Source: Phragmites australis
Lineage: Eukaryota > Streptophyta > Magnoliopsida > Poales > Poaceae
NCBI RefSeq assembly: GCF_958298935.1
Contig: NC_084933.1
Span: 10,461,001-10,525,000, forward strand
DNA: 64,000 bases
Direction of reading: 5' to 3'
Below, piece after piece: positions 46,455 to 57,289 of this stretch. A program made the position numbers and the translations under genes. The stretch's first letter is position 1, and every line of letters begins with the position of its first letter. Below the pieces are notes generated by a model that worked only from the letters and a program-made list of their open reading frames with translations, did no database searches and had not been told where the DNA came from.

Positions 46455-47940
46455 GAGGGATAGAGCACCAAATAGATTTGATCGCGGGAGCGACTTTGCC
46501 AAACCGCGCTGCATATAGGACCAATCCGGAGGAGACTAAGGAAATTCAGTGATAAGTCCAAGACCTTTTGGACCATGGGTACGTACGAGAGAGCCTTAGT
46601 CCTTGTGCTGTTCCTGTTCTTTTGGTTCCTAAGAAAGATGGTACATGGCGCATGTGTGTTGATTGTAGAGCCATTAATAATATCACAATAAGGTATCGTC
46701 ACCCTATTCCTAGGCTAGACGACATGCTTGATGAGTTGAGTGGTTCTATTATTTTCACAAAGATTGACTTGCGTAGTGGTTACCACCAAATAATAATGAA
46801 ATTGGGAGATGAATGGAAAACTGCTTTCAAAACTAAGTTCAGTCTATATGAGGGGTTAGTGATGTCTTTTGGTTTAACTAATGCACCTAGCACTTTCATG
46901 AGATTGATGAATGAGGTTTTACGTGCCTTCATAGGAAGATTTGTGGTGGTGTACTTTGATGATATTTTGATCTATAGCAAGTCACATGAAGAACACATTG
47001 ATCATCTACGTGCTATTTTTACTGCTTTGAGAGAGGCACGTTTGTTTGCTAACCTTGACAAGTGCACCTTTTGCACGAATAGAGTTGCTTTTCTTGGCTA
47101 TGTTGTTACTCCACAGGGAATTGAAGTGGATGAAGCTAAAATTGAAGCCATCAAGAGCTGGCCGACCCCTGGGACTATCATATAGGTGAGAAGCTTTCAT
47201 GGCCTTGCAGGGTTCTATCGACGTTTTGTGAGAGATTTCAGCACCATTGCTGCCCCACTCAATGAGTTGACAAAGAAGGGCGTTCCGTTCCAATGGGGGC
47301 CAGCACAAGAACAAGCTTTTAATACGCTGAAAGATAAGCTTACGCATGCACCTCTACTCCAACTTCCAGACTTTGGTAAGACTTTTGAGTTAGAATGTGA
47401 TGCTAGCGGCATTGGAATTGGAGGAGTGCTACTACAAGGAGGTAAACCCGTTGCTTATGTTAGTGAGAAATTGAATGGGCCATCTCTTAATTATTCGACT
47501 TATGATAAGGAGTTGTATGCTTTAGTGCGAGTTTTAGAAACATGGCAACATTATCTTTGGCCTAAGGAGTTTATTATTCATTCTGATCATGAAGCTTTGA
47601 AACATATTAGAAGCCAAGCTAAACTGAACAAACGTCATGCTAAATGGGTTGAATTTATAGAGTCTTTTCCTTATATCATTAAACACAAGAAAGGTAAAGA
47701 CAATGTCATTGCAGATGCGTTATCTAGACGTTATACCATGTTGTCCCAACTCGATCATAAGATTTTTGGTTTAGAAACAATTAAAGGATTATATGCTACT
47801 GATTTGGACTTTAAAGATGCTTTCGAACATTGTAAAGAAGGAAGAACTTCGAATAAATATGTGCTGAATGATGGATTACTATACCGTGCTAACAGGCTAT
47901 GCATCCCAGCTAACTCTATTCGCCTATTGTTCTTGCAGGA
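46455..47940 (+). pseudogene. CRM-2 reverse transcriptase and RNase H
   Basis: After the shift the frame passes the shared TGA TAA pair (46550-46555) and runs through reverse transcriptase: [51 protein letters not shown] near 46950. A TAG at 47183-47185 (CAG in CRM-1) lies at the start of the connection domain, followed by RNase H ([43 protein letters not shown]). All catalytic residues that I can place are present. Confidence 0.88.
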
Positions 47941-49010
47941 AGCGCATGGAGGTGGTTTGATGGGACATTTTGGAGTGAAGAAGACCGAGGATGTACTGGC
48001 TACTCACTTCTTTTGACCTAAGATGAGGCACGACGTCGAGCGCTACGTGGCACGCTGCACTACTTGCAATAAAGCTAAGTCTCGCTTGAACCCACATGGA
48101 CTTTATATGCCTCTTCCTGTTCCTAGTGTGCCTTGGGAGGATATTTCTATGGATTTTGTTTTAGGATTGCCTAGGACCAAGAGGGGGAGGGATAGTATAT
48201 TTGTCGTTGTGGATCGTTTTTCAAAAATGGCACATTTTATACCTTGTCACAAGAGCAATGATGCTACAAACATAGCTGATTTGTTTTTCCGGGAAATCAT
48301 TCGCTTGCATGGAGTGCCTAACACCATTGTTTCGGATCATGATGCAAAAAAATTTAGCCACTTTCGGAGGACACTTTGGAATAAACTAGGGACAAACCTG
48401 CTGTTTTCGACGACATGTCACCCTCAAACCGACGGACAAACGGAGGTTGTGAACCGCACATTATCCACCATGTTGCGGGCTGTTTTGAAGAAAAAATTTA
48501 GGATGTGGGAAGAGTGTCTACCCCATATTGAGTTCGCTTACAACAGATCAGTTCACTCCACCACCAAGGTAAGTCCGTTTCAGGTAGTGTATGGTTTTAA
48601 CCCCCGTGCCCCTATTGATTTACTTCCTTTACCAACATCCGAGAAATTGAATTTTGATGCTAAAACACGTGCTGATTTGATTCTGAAAATGCATGAGTTG
48701 ACTAAGCAAAATATTGAAAAGATGAATGAGAAGTATAGAACTTATGGTAGCCAAGGTCGGAAACATATTACTTTTGAAATTGGTGATCTTGTGTGGTTAC
48801 ATTTGCGCAAAGATTGGTTTCCTGATTTGAGAAAGTCTAAATTGTTGCCTCGAGCTGATGGTCCTTTTAAAATTGTGGAAAAGATCAATGATAATGCATA
48901 TAAGCTTGAGTTGCCTGCAGATTATGGGGTTAGTCCCATATTTAACATTTCAGATTTAAAGCCTTACTTGGGAGAAGAAGATGAAATTGTGTCGAGGACG
49001 ACTCCAATTC

Positions 49011-49023
49011 AAGAGGGGGAGGA
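49011..49023 (+). promoter_or_regulatory. Polypurine tract of CRM-2
   Basis: AAGAGGGGGAGGA directly before the 3' LTR start TGATGAGG. Confidence 0.85.
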
Positions 49024-49173
49024 TGATGAGGACATCACTCTTTCGGATACACACACACCGAGTATTCCTCCAACAATAGGTCCATTGACACGAGCTCGTG
49101 CACGTCAACTAAATCATGAGGTGAGCTCGTTCCTTAGTGTTCCTTTATATTTTGATGAGGATGGGATGCACTG
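49024..49173 (+). repeat. Truncated 3' LTR of CRM-2
   Basis: Identical to 42225-42370 and then lost at GATGGGATGC. Identity with the 5' LTR over this stretch fits a fairly young insertion or later gene conversion. Confidence 0.85.
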
Positions 49174-49404
49174 CAACAGACGTTGAGCCCTTCTCTGTAG
49201 TTGCTTTTACACCCTACAATGCCATTTCTCTCTTGTCGAGCCCGGTGTTTTGATTGTTCCTCTAATCGAGTCATTATTTCCAGCCATGTCATTTTTTATG
49301 AGACATTATTTCCCTTCATCGAGTCAATTTCCACACTAACCCCTAATGAGCTTGTTTTTTTGTCAGACTATTAGTTCATGCCAGCGCCTATTGCTCTGCC
49401 ATGA
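49174..49404. other. Unassigned 231-bp segment between two CRM LTR pieces
   Basis: No similarity to CRM or other elements in the window is seen. It is T-rich and non-coding. It separates the broken 3' LTR of CRM-2 from a second full CRM LTR. Confidence 0.45.
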
Positions 49405-50314
49405 TGATAAGGACATCACTCTTTCGGATACACACACACCGAGTATTCCTCCAACAATAGGTCTATTGACACGAGCTCGTGCACGTCAACTAAATCATGA
49501 GGTGAGCTCGTTTCTTAGTGTTCCTTTATATTTTGATGAGGATGGGATGCTACTGAATAATTGTGATGTATTGTTACTTAGGAACACGGGAGAAGAACAG
49601 CAAGGGCGCCCAAGCCAAGGTGGAGGTCCAATCCAGTTCGAGTCCGTTTCGGATTCCAGGACCAGTCTGCACTAAAATCATCGCCCAGGATGCATACGGA
49701 CTCCGTTTTCGACGTTCTACACATGGTTGGAAAGATAAGGAGATAAGCTTTCCAACGGAACTGGTCCCATGTCCAAATTCTTTCTGAGTCAACAGGAATC
49801 GTCGAAACAATGCGACATCCAGAATCTGTCAGGGTGCTGCGCCACCATCTTTTGGGCCGTTGGGCTGTGTAACGTGTTGGAGTCCATTAGGGACACGTCC
49901 ATGGGTCCTTGGCCGACCCTAGTCTTTTATATACAGTAGCCGCCACCCTAATTAGGGTTGGGTTTTGCTTAGATATTGATCTACACACGAATTGTGAGAT
50001 TTTCGCTCTTGTTCCAGACCGACTAGGCTGCCGCAAGTGTTTGTGGAACCCCGACTTCGAGTGCTTGAATTCAATACGCAATATTTCAGATTGCATCTTC
50101 TACGTTCTTGCTTGTGTTCTTGGTACGCTTGCAGGGATTGAGCCTTCTTGGCGAGGTCAACCGCGCGACACGGTTGATAACCATCGGAGCTGTGGTGTAG
50201 TGATTGCAAGGGAGACGATCTGTTCGGGTCGAAGCCTTTGGATCATCAACGTCGAGTTCTCCACCCACCGACTTATCGCTACCTATCGGAAGATCAGGCC
50301 AACATTACTCATCA
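49405..50314 (+). repeat. Second CRM LTR, probably a solo LTR
   Basis: 910 bp, TGATAAGGACATC to ATTACTCATCA, same subfamily as CRM-1 and CRM-2. It differs from the CRM-2 LTR at several sites (TGATAAGG, GGTCTATTG, TCGTTTCTT), so it is not simply the other half of the broken LTR. The flanks CATGA (49400-49404) and TATGA (50315-50319) match at four of five bases, which suggests an old target duplication. No primer site follows and no polypurine tract precedes. Confidence 0.8.
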
Positions 50315-50673
50315 TATGAGCTGCTCCTCGTGCAGCTTCTGCCGCCCCAATCATTGTGCCGCCTGGTGCCCGTGCCCCCTCGCCACCTGTTGGCATCCCT
50401 ACCACGCGCAAGGCTGGGCCCCTGGCACCCACCGAGCCACCACTCGTAGCCGCCCTCTCTGCCCCAGTGGCCACCCTGTCCGACAAGCTCCGGCTGCACC
50501 TGCCGGCAACCTGGCCATGCTTGTTCACCCGATTTTACTGGCCACCCTACCTGCCCATGCCGCCCATGGTCAACTCACACACAATAGTCACACGTGGCAA
50601 GCAGGGTTTCCGCCAGCCCGTACAACACCTTAGCCTGCATGTTGATGCTCTGTCACCGATTCCACCTTGGGCT

Positions 50674-51075
50674 ATGCTGGGTTCCTTGGTGACAACCTCA
50701 TCTCTTGGTCCTCCAAGCACCAGAACATGGTGTCTCATTCTAGTGCCGAGGCTAAGTACAGGGTTGTCACCAATGCTGTGACAGAGGCCTCCTAGTTGCG
50801 CCATCTTCTTCAAGAGCTCCATACTCCTGCCACAACATGCTACAGTTGTCTACTGTGACAACATCAGTGCAGTCTATCTCTCAACCAATCCGGTACAATA
50901 TTAGTGCACCAAGCACATTGAGATTGACATTCACTTCGTTTGGGAGCACGTCGACGTCGGAGATCTTCATGTGCTTCACATCTCGACGTGGTCATAGTAC
51001 GCTAACATCTTCATCAAGGGATTGCCTACGTCTGTCTTCATCATGTTTTGGTCCAATCTGAACATCTATGAGTAG
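50674..51075 (+). pseudogene. Copia RNase H remnant
   Basis: Readable as FLGDNLISWSSKHQNMV, SHSSAEAKYRVVTNAVTEAS, a stop in place of Trp before LRHLLQELHTP, then, after shifts, VYCDNISAVYLSTNP-like, KHIEIDIHFV-like and LHISTW-like segments in other frames, and the C-terminal DIFIKGLPTSVF-like end. The SSAEAEYRA block is a hallmark of the copia RNase H. At least three stops or shifts are present. Confidence 0.7.
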
Positions 51076-51095
51076 ACACTCAGACTGCGAGAGTG

Positions 51096-51250
51096 TGTTA
51101 GATAGATGTTGTATTCACACCTTGTTTCCACATTGGCCTCATGTTCACACCGGTCTTATGTTCACATCGGCCTCGACCCACTATATATATGTGTAACCTA
51201 TGTACTTTGAAAAATCAATCAACCACTTGTGTGAATTATCTCCGCCAACA
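51096..51250 (+). repeat. Short copia 3' LTR
   Basis: TGTTAGATAGATG to CCGCCAACA, with a CTATATATATG TATA motif (51181-51190). The copia coding remnant ends about 25 bp upstream. The right end is less certain than the left. Confidence 0.5.
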
Positions 51251-52903
51251 ATCAATACTCTTCTCTCTATGTGGTGCATATTTTTTTCTTAACTGATTGA
51301 CGTGCTTTTAGCTACATGTTGCGATGTCTTTTACCATCATAATTTATTAGTTTGTGCTAGTACCAGACCTAGAGCCACCAAGAGACTCTTCCTTTTCTTC
51401 TTCCTCCTCTTACTCATCTTTTTCTCTTCTTCTTCTTCCTGTTATATGCTAAAAAATCGAAAGGGGAATATAAAAAATCGAAGAGGAGGGGCTCCCAGTG
51501 CACCCGTGGGCCCTTGCCCCAAGGTAGATCCGCCCCTGGATCTAGCAGTTTTGCAGCGGCCATAGATGCCCATAACTCGGTCTCATGTACGCTAGCGGGT
51601 GCTGGTTACCACTTTGCCACCTCCTATCTCGCTTCTATATTCTTGCTTCCATTGGCAAACTATTTGCGAATAGTGGATTGCAATGTTTTTTACTAACGAA
51701 TGCACATAGAGTCAATAACTAATAACTAATATATAAACCCCCTATGGCCTAGCAGCCCTCCCAGGGCACTCCCGGCCGGCGGGAACGGCCTCCAGCGCCA
51801 ACGCGTGTCCCCATTTCGGGGTTATGACATTCCGGCGACCGGCCGATGAATCCCGTCACATTGGCTGACCGAGTGTGCACCCACGTATCCTCTCTATTGG
51901 CCCCGTCGTCTTCCGACAGCTTTTGCTCGCGCCCCGGGCTGGTGCTGATCACTTGCTTGGGTGCTGTGCATCCCGCAGTCGTGTCTCCGCGTGTCCGCCG
52001 CCCTCCCCTTCTTTTATTCTTTAGGTGCGTCCCCCACCTCTCTCAGCATCTGCCCTGGCCCAGAGCTTTTCCCCTTTCGTGCCTCTCATCGGCGTTGTCG
52101 TCGCCCGCGCCAGTCGTAGATCTGCCCTGCGCACGTTTCCTCTCCGCTTTTCCTACTGTGTCCTTGGCAATGGTTCCCTGCTCGGCGATTGTGCCTGTTT
52201 GGGCCTCGGTTCCTTCGCCGCTGTGTTGTGGCCACGTTTCCCTACCTGCGGTCTTTCCGCTGTCGCTTCCGGCCGGCTTCCCTAGCTGTTCTTGTGCTTG
52301 ATCTGTTGAGTGTTCCTCTTTTTCGTAGTGCTTTGTTCATCTGGGCCTTCAGTTGCAGGGGTTATAGGGCACAATTTTCTTTTTGTTTGGATTTGTGGTC
52401 TTTGCATGTAGGTTGCACCATGTGGCCGTGCGAATCTGGATGTTGTTCGAGACCTCCATCATCTTCAGCAGGTGCGGTGCCCACGACCACTGCTTCGTCC
52501 TCCCACCGTGCCTCCGCCATGGTGCCCTGGTGCTGAAGGTTGCCATCATCCTCAGGTCTGCCTGCCTTGACCCTGACGGCCAAAGGTACGGCCGTCCTCC
52601 CTAGAGGTACGACCCTTGCTTCTCCTATCCTGCCATCCTTGCTTCTGATCTGTGCGAGGAGGTCCAGAGTAGTTGGGATATTCATGTGGTCTTCACCGTA
52701 TTCCACTTTGTTTTGTGCTTGCATATTGTGTTGGTTACTGAAAAGAACAAACTCTGCTGCTCTGCTATGACCAGTTAAACCTGATCGCTGATAACGGCAT
52801 TTGCAGATGTTATTATCTTTCCTCTTCGTCAAACAAATGATGTTTGCCTGCATCATTCAATTCTGACCTTTTGGGATGTGTTCATCAGTGACTGCAGGTA
52901 GCA
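51251..52903. other. Unassigned 1.65 kb with a GC-rich, CpG-rich core
   Basis: 51400-51480 is a TC-rich run and its purine counterpart. 51760-52600 is GC- and CpG-rich, with several short open frames on both strands (up to 164 codons) but no domain I recognise. It could be the first exon and promoter of a host gene, or an uncharacterised transposon. No TIR or target duplication could be fixed. Confidence 0.35.
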
Positions 52904-52906
52904 TTA

Positions 52907-53255
52907 GGCCATCTTCAACAGATATTCTAAAATTTCATCTCATATAACACTATTACAGTATCATCTAACACTATTATATTATCTTTTATTTTTTCTATCT
53001 CTAGCAGCTACCATATTTCTTACATTCCATTATTCTTCTCATCTCCTCGAACCTACAAATATACTCTGTGAACAGTAATATGAGCTCCTATTTCTGTCTA
53101 CAAATTTGCGGCTTTCTTCCACCATCCGTTTCCCTGTAGCGCTGGATGGAGTGTCTGCTGGAGTGCTACCGTTTCCGCTCAGCAGCAGCAAAGTCGCACT
53201 GTAGCACCGGCGTACTGAGATGCAGCTGCAGAAGGCGCCTCTGCTGGAGTCGGCC
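52907..53255. mobile_element. Tourist-like (PIF/Harbinger) MITE
   Basis: A 349-bp non-coding element with imperfect terminal inverted repeats: GGCCATCTTCAACAG at the left and, on the other strand, GGCCGACTCCAGCAG at the right. It is flanked on both sides by TTA (52904-52906 and 53256-53258), the three-base target preferred by PIF/Harbinger elements. Confidence 0.75.
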
Positions 53256-53258
53256 TTA

Positions 53259-54054
53259 CTTTTTGCTGCCTACACTCCTCTATTCACAGTTATCCTTATT
53301 CATCTTTTCTGACAATTTTATTTTGTGAATTTGTTAAGATTGTTGGTTAAAATCAACCCTTTAGCTTTGGTTTCACCTAATTAGTGATATGCATCAAAGT
53401 GGCAATTCAGAGCTTCAACATTCTGTTGATTTGACCAAAAAGCTTAAAGTCACAAAGCTGAATTGTATTTTCCTAATTCTGGTTGCTTTATGGTTTTTTA
53501 GGCTGTAATGCTTATAGCTTTGTACTGTGATAGAAATGTCTGGACCACACAGGCAAGCTGCTGTCTGCAACAAAAAAAAAGATCTAAAACATGCCCATTA
53601 ATTTGAAGGAGAAGGATTCCATAGTTTCTAAGCAGAAATAAGCAGGTGCCATTTTGTACTACAATTGTCCATCCCCGAGACCCATTTATTTGGTTACTTT
53701 TAACTGTGTTTTTCGTTACAATTTGCGAGGACTAAAACTAAGAGGCTGGATACTGCATGTGGCTGCCAAGTGAACTATTTTCTATGTTCTGAGATAACCC
53801 TGCAAAACAATTGACAATGTGATTCCAGGTTTTCTGGCCTGACCTATAAATTTGTTACTGTGATAACAACCTGGGAAGAAGAAAACTTATAATTCACCAG
53901 CTGGCCTTCTCTTTCACCATGCTGATCATAGGTACATTCTCTTGAAATAAAACTAACCTTTCCATATGTATGATACATGGACCTCAGAATCCCACCCTTT
54001 CTCTTTCTTCAAATAATTATATTTCTACCATGTTTTCTATCATGTGTACCTCAG
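53259..54054. other. Unassigned AT-rich DNA
   Basis: No gene or transposon is recognised. An A-run at 53571-53580 is the only simple-sequence feature. The Tekay-2 coding remnant begins near its right edge. Confidence 0.4.
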
Positions 54055-54418
54055 GTTTCACCGCTCAAGGGTGTTCGCCGATTTCAAATCCGACACAAGT
54101 TAGCGTCTCGATACATGGGATTATTCCAGATTGTCTCTCGACATGGAGAGGTGGCATATCAACTGGACTTGTCTCCGTCTCTCTGCCGTGCATAACGTCT
54201 TCCACGTGTCGCAACTTAAGAAATGCCTCCGAGTTCCAACCGAGATCGTTGATATTACACTCAAGAGTTGTAGTCAGCGGATATTGGATGTAGCAGAACG
54301 CAAAACTCGGTGTCATTCTATAAAATTTATCAAAGTGTAATAGAGCAACCACACTGAGGACGAGGCAACTTGAGAGTGTGAGGATAAAATCCGTTTTGAG
54401 TATCTCGAGCTTTTTTGA
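54055..54418 (+). pseudogene. Integrase C-terminus and chromodomain of Tekay-2
   Basis: Reads VSPLKGVRRFQIRHKLASRY, then VAYQLDLSP, VHNVFHVSQLKKCLRVP after a frame change, and a chromodomain-type end (IKFIKVQW-like, NHTEDEATWE) with TGA at 54416-54418. VFHVSQLKKCL is the standard junction of integrase and chromodomain in Tekay elements. Chromodomains target integration to heterochromatin. Two frame changes and a stop disable it. Confidence 0.8.
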
Positions 54419-54597
54419 GCTTGTAAACATCGTGTAAAACAATTGGGGTCTTTTGCATGTCTATGTTCATCGCTGTGTTGAATAAAAATATTACATTAGG
54501 TTCTGTATTTCACCGCTTGATATCTCTCACAGCGTGGTTTCTTATCCTCATCGTCTTCTCTCCGACTCGTGCAGATTCTCAGGACGAGATTCTTCTT

Positions 54598-54609
54598 AAG
54601 GGGGAGGTT
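54598..54609 (+). promoter_or_regulatory. Polypurine tract of Tekay-2
   Basis: AAGGGGGAGGTT directly before TGTCACGTCC. Confidence 0.7.
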
Positions 54610-55219
54610 TGTCACGTCCTAAATTCTTAATCACTTATTTAAGCAAATCATGTTTTTTAAGTATTATGTTTAATTTTGCGTAATGGTAATTCGGAGCTCT
54701 AATGCATTTCGTTAAAAATTATTTGGATAAGAAAAAGAAAATTGAGGGAGAAAAGAATAGAAATTGCTTTGAAATTACCTATTTTCTCTAACACGTAGGC
54801 CCCACCCCTCACCCACTCCCTCTTTCAAGTGGGCAGCACTCCACCTGCCCTCTTTCTCTCCTCTCCTCACTCTCCATGTCCCCACCGAGCTGCAGCAACA
54901 GCAGCTCCCCTCCCACTCTCCCACTCAAGCTCACTCTCTTATGGTTATGAGTTGAGGGGTTTGATCTCCTCTTAGTTCGTTTTTGTTTTAAATTGTTAAA
55001 ATCAGTTGCATGCTTAATACTTGTAATATAAATGTTTATTACTCGCTCTTTATTAAGCTATGTTGTGATGTACATGTTAGAAGGTATGTGTTTTGATCTT
55101 TGGGCACAAAACACGTGTCGAGACTATTGGGATGATATTCTGGTTAATCATCGAGATTGTGATTATAAATAATAATTCTCCTGGTGATTAATTAGAATAT
55201 TATTTGGACGGTTCCTCAC
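54610..55219 (+). repeat. Partial 3' LTR of Tekay-2
   Basis: Starts TGTCACGTCCTAAATTC. It contains a CT-rich block with CACCCACTCCCTC and CTCTCCTCTCC (about 54800-54945). It ends where readable Tat reverse transcriptase begins, near 55220. Confidence 0.65.
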
Positions 55220-57010
55220 AATTCGAGCCAATCTTGACCTCAAATAGGAACCCAAGGTCGTTACCTTCCTCTAGGCAAACCAAGACGTGTTCACTTGGTA
55301 ATCGTCCGATATGCTCGGAGTCCCTAGGGAGGTGATTGAGCATTGACTAGCTGTTAAACTCGGTACCAAACCTGTGGTGTAGAAGCAGTTAAGACTTGCG
55401 GAAGATAGGAAGTGGGCCATCCAGGAGGAGGTCGATAAACTCCTAAAGGCAGGCTTCATTCGAGAAGTGTGTCATCCTATGTGGCTCACGAATCCTGCCC
55501 TCGTCAAGAAGGTCAATGGCAGATGGAGAATGTGCGTCGACTTCACCGACCTCAACAAAGGTTGCCTCGAGGATCCTTTTCCCCTCCCGCGCATCGATCA
55601 GATCGTCGACTCTACGGTAGGCTGCGAATTGCTATGTTTTCTAGATGCCTATTCAGGGTATCACCAAATTAGCATGGGATTAGAGGATGAGGAGAAAACA
55701 GCTTTTACTACTCCCTTCGGTGTATTGTTATGTAAAGATGCCTTTCGGTTTAAAAAACACTGGTGCTATGTATTAAAGGTGTATTCAAAACTGTCTATAA
55801 CTCCAAATCGGGCGCAATGTAGAAGCATTCGTCGATGATGTTGTAGTCAAGTCAGAAACCAGAAACACATTGGTTGATGATCTCATAGAAACATTCGACA
55901 ACCTCAGGAAGTATCGCATGATGCTCAACCCCGAAAAGTACACGTTCGGTGTACCGTCCAGCAAGCTCCTCAGCTTCCTGGAGTTAAGTCGAGGCATTGA
56001 GGCTAACCCGCGCAAAATTGAGGCTCTCGATCAGATGCGGTCACCTCGAACACTGAAGGAGGTTTAGAAACTGACAGGTTGTATTGCTGCTCTTAGTTGT
56101 TTTATTTCTAGGATGGGTGAGCGAGGAATGCCTTTCTCAGGTCGTTGAAGAAACAAGATCAATTTGAATGGACAGAGGAAGCGAAATGCGCCTTTCAAGA
56201 CTTAAAAAAGGTATTTATCTTCCCCATTGAATATTACACCGTCTAACGAGAAAGAGGAGCACCTTTTTATATTGTAGCTACCCCACAAGTTGTAAGCACG
56301 GTACTGACAGTTGAACGGGAATGCCCCGAGAAAAAGGCCAAGGTCCAAAAACCTGTTTCTTACATGAGCGAGGTTCTACACGATGCTAAGCTATGAGACC
56401 CGCAAGTACAGAAGCTGACATATGTAGTCTTGATGTCTTCCCGGAAATTACGGCACTACTTTCAAGTGTACAGGATCACGATCATAATGACATATCCGCT
56501 GAAGGATGTAATACACAATCGGGAAGCTACTGGACGAATCGCGCAATGGACGGTATAACTAAATGAGTTCGACATAAACTAAGCACCACGTACAAGCATA
56601 AAATCCGGAGTGTTAGCAGATTTCATCGTCGAATGGACAAGCATTGAGGAAAAAAGGCCAAATATGGTCGAAGATCACTAGATGCTCTTTTTTATAGATC
56701 GCTCACACTCTAGGGCTCGGGGGTTAGTATTGTGCTCAAATCTCCAACAGACAATGAACTCAGGTACGTTGTTCAGTTAGACTTTAATGTTTCTAATAAT
56801 GTTGCAGATATGAAGGACTGGTAAACGGGCTCCGCATAGCTGCATCGCTTGGGATTAAATGACTTCTTTTTGAAAGGGATTCATAGCTAGTCGTAAACCA
56901 AGTTCAAAAGGAGTACCAGTGCTTGGACGACAACATGGCAGCTTACTTACTCGAGGTATGAAAGCTTGAGCAAAAAGTTCGAAGGGCTAGAAGTAACGCA
57001 TATCAGAAGG
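55220..57010 (+). pseudogene. Tat C reverse transcriptase and RNase H
   Basis: Reverse transcriptase: NQDVFTW, SDMLGVPREVIEH, VDKLLKAGFIREV, NGRWRMCVDFTDLNKG, DPFPLPRIDQIVDSTVGCELL, LDAYSGYHQI, then after a frameshift near 55735 the AFVDDVVVKSE catalytic motif (about 55823-55855) and LNPEKYTFGV. RNase H is visible only in pieces (SRKLRHYFQVYRI, ATGRIAQWTV, SGVLADFIVEWT). More than ten stops are present. Confidence 0.8.
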
Positions 57011-57289
57011 AGTGATAACTCTTGTGCGGATAAACTTGCTAGACTCGCTTCTTCTCGAGCATGGTACCCTTAGGGGTCTTCGTTGAGAAACTCCTTAAGC
57101 TATCTGTCCTGACAGTTCGATGAACGGATGCTGCCCAACCCGACCTGCAGTCTGGTCAGCTCAGCGAGGCAGAACCCGTAGACACGGATGCTGCACTACT
57201 CGAACGCAACCCGACTTGGATGACTCCGTACCAAGCCTATCTCGAGGGTCGAGACATCCCTAATGATGATGCATCTGCAGAGAAAATTG

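Larger units (their letters stand above)
42225..49173 (+). mobile_element. CRM-2: nearly full-length CRM-type chromovirus
   Basis: It has the complete 5' LTR, primer site, leader, gag, protease, RT, RNase H, integrase, polypurine tract and the first about 150 bp of the 3' LTR, after which the sequence changes. The polyprotein is one gene broken by five lesions: TGA at 44886, a one-base loss near 46437, the TGA TAA pair at 46550-46555, TAG at 47183 and TGA at 48014. The part of the 3' LTR that remains is identical to the 5' LTR over its length. Confidence 0.9.
47941..49186 (+). pseudogene. CRM-2 integrase and C-terminal tail
   Basis: The zinc-binding [13 protein letters not shown] segment runs into TGA at 48014-48016 (TGG in CRM-1) and continues as a 387-codon open frame: CTTCNKAK, core Asp in SMDFVLGLPR, Asp in VSDHDAKKF, Glu in GQTEVVNR, then DLVWLHLRKDWFPDL and the LTR-encoded tail with TRARARQLNHEVSSFL. 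The tail stops early (49186) because the 3' LTR breaks off after 49173 and foreign sequence supplies the last codons. In CRM-1 the tail goes on for about 45 more residues. Confidence 0.88.
50320..51250 (+). mobile_element. Copia (Ale/Hopscotch-like) remnant: RNase H and 3' LTR
   Basis: A Pro/Ala-rich degenerate stretch (50320-50660) is followed by a broken copia RNase H and a short LTR. The upstream RT, integrase and gag are missing. The short LTR (about 155 bp) and the LISWSSKHQNMVSHSSAEAKYR motif fit the Ale/Retrofit lineage. Confidence 0.7.
54055..55219 (+). mobile_element. Tekay-2: 3' end of a chromovirus with chromodomain
   Basis: Contains the end of integrase with a chromodomain, a 3' untranslated part, a polypurine tract and the first about 610 bp of a 3' LTR. 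The Tat C body interrupts the LTR. The LTR starts TGTCACGTCC, unlike the GTGTGACA-ending family of Tekay-1 and the LTR at 61543, so it is another subfamily. Confidence 0.75.

Noticed and set aside
42225..50314. One CRM element spanning both outer LTRs
   Set aside because: The flanks TAAAG and TATGA do not match, a partial 3' LTR already stands at 49024 after the polypurine tract, and the outer right LTR differs from the left one.
51733..52300. A Helitron 5' end, suggested by AT-rich sequence running into TATAAACCCCC
   Set aside because: No TC start, 3' hairpin with CTRR end, or Rep/helicase sequence could be found.
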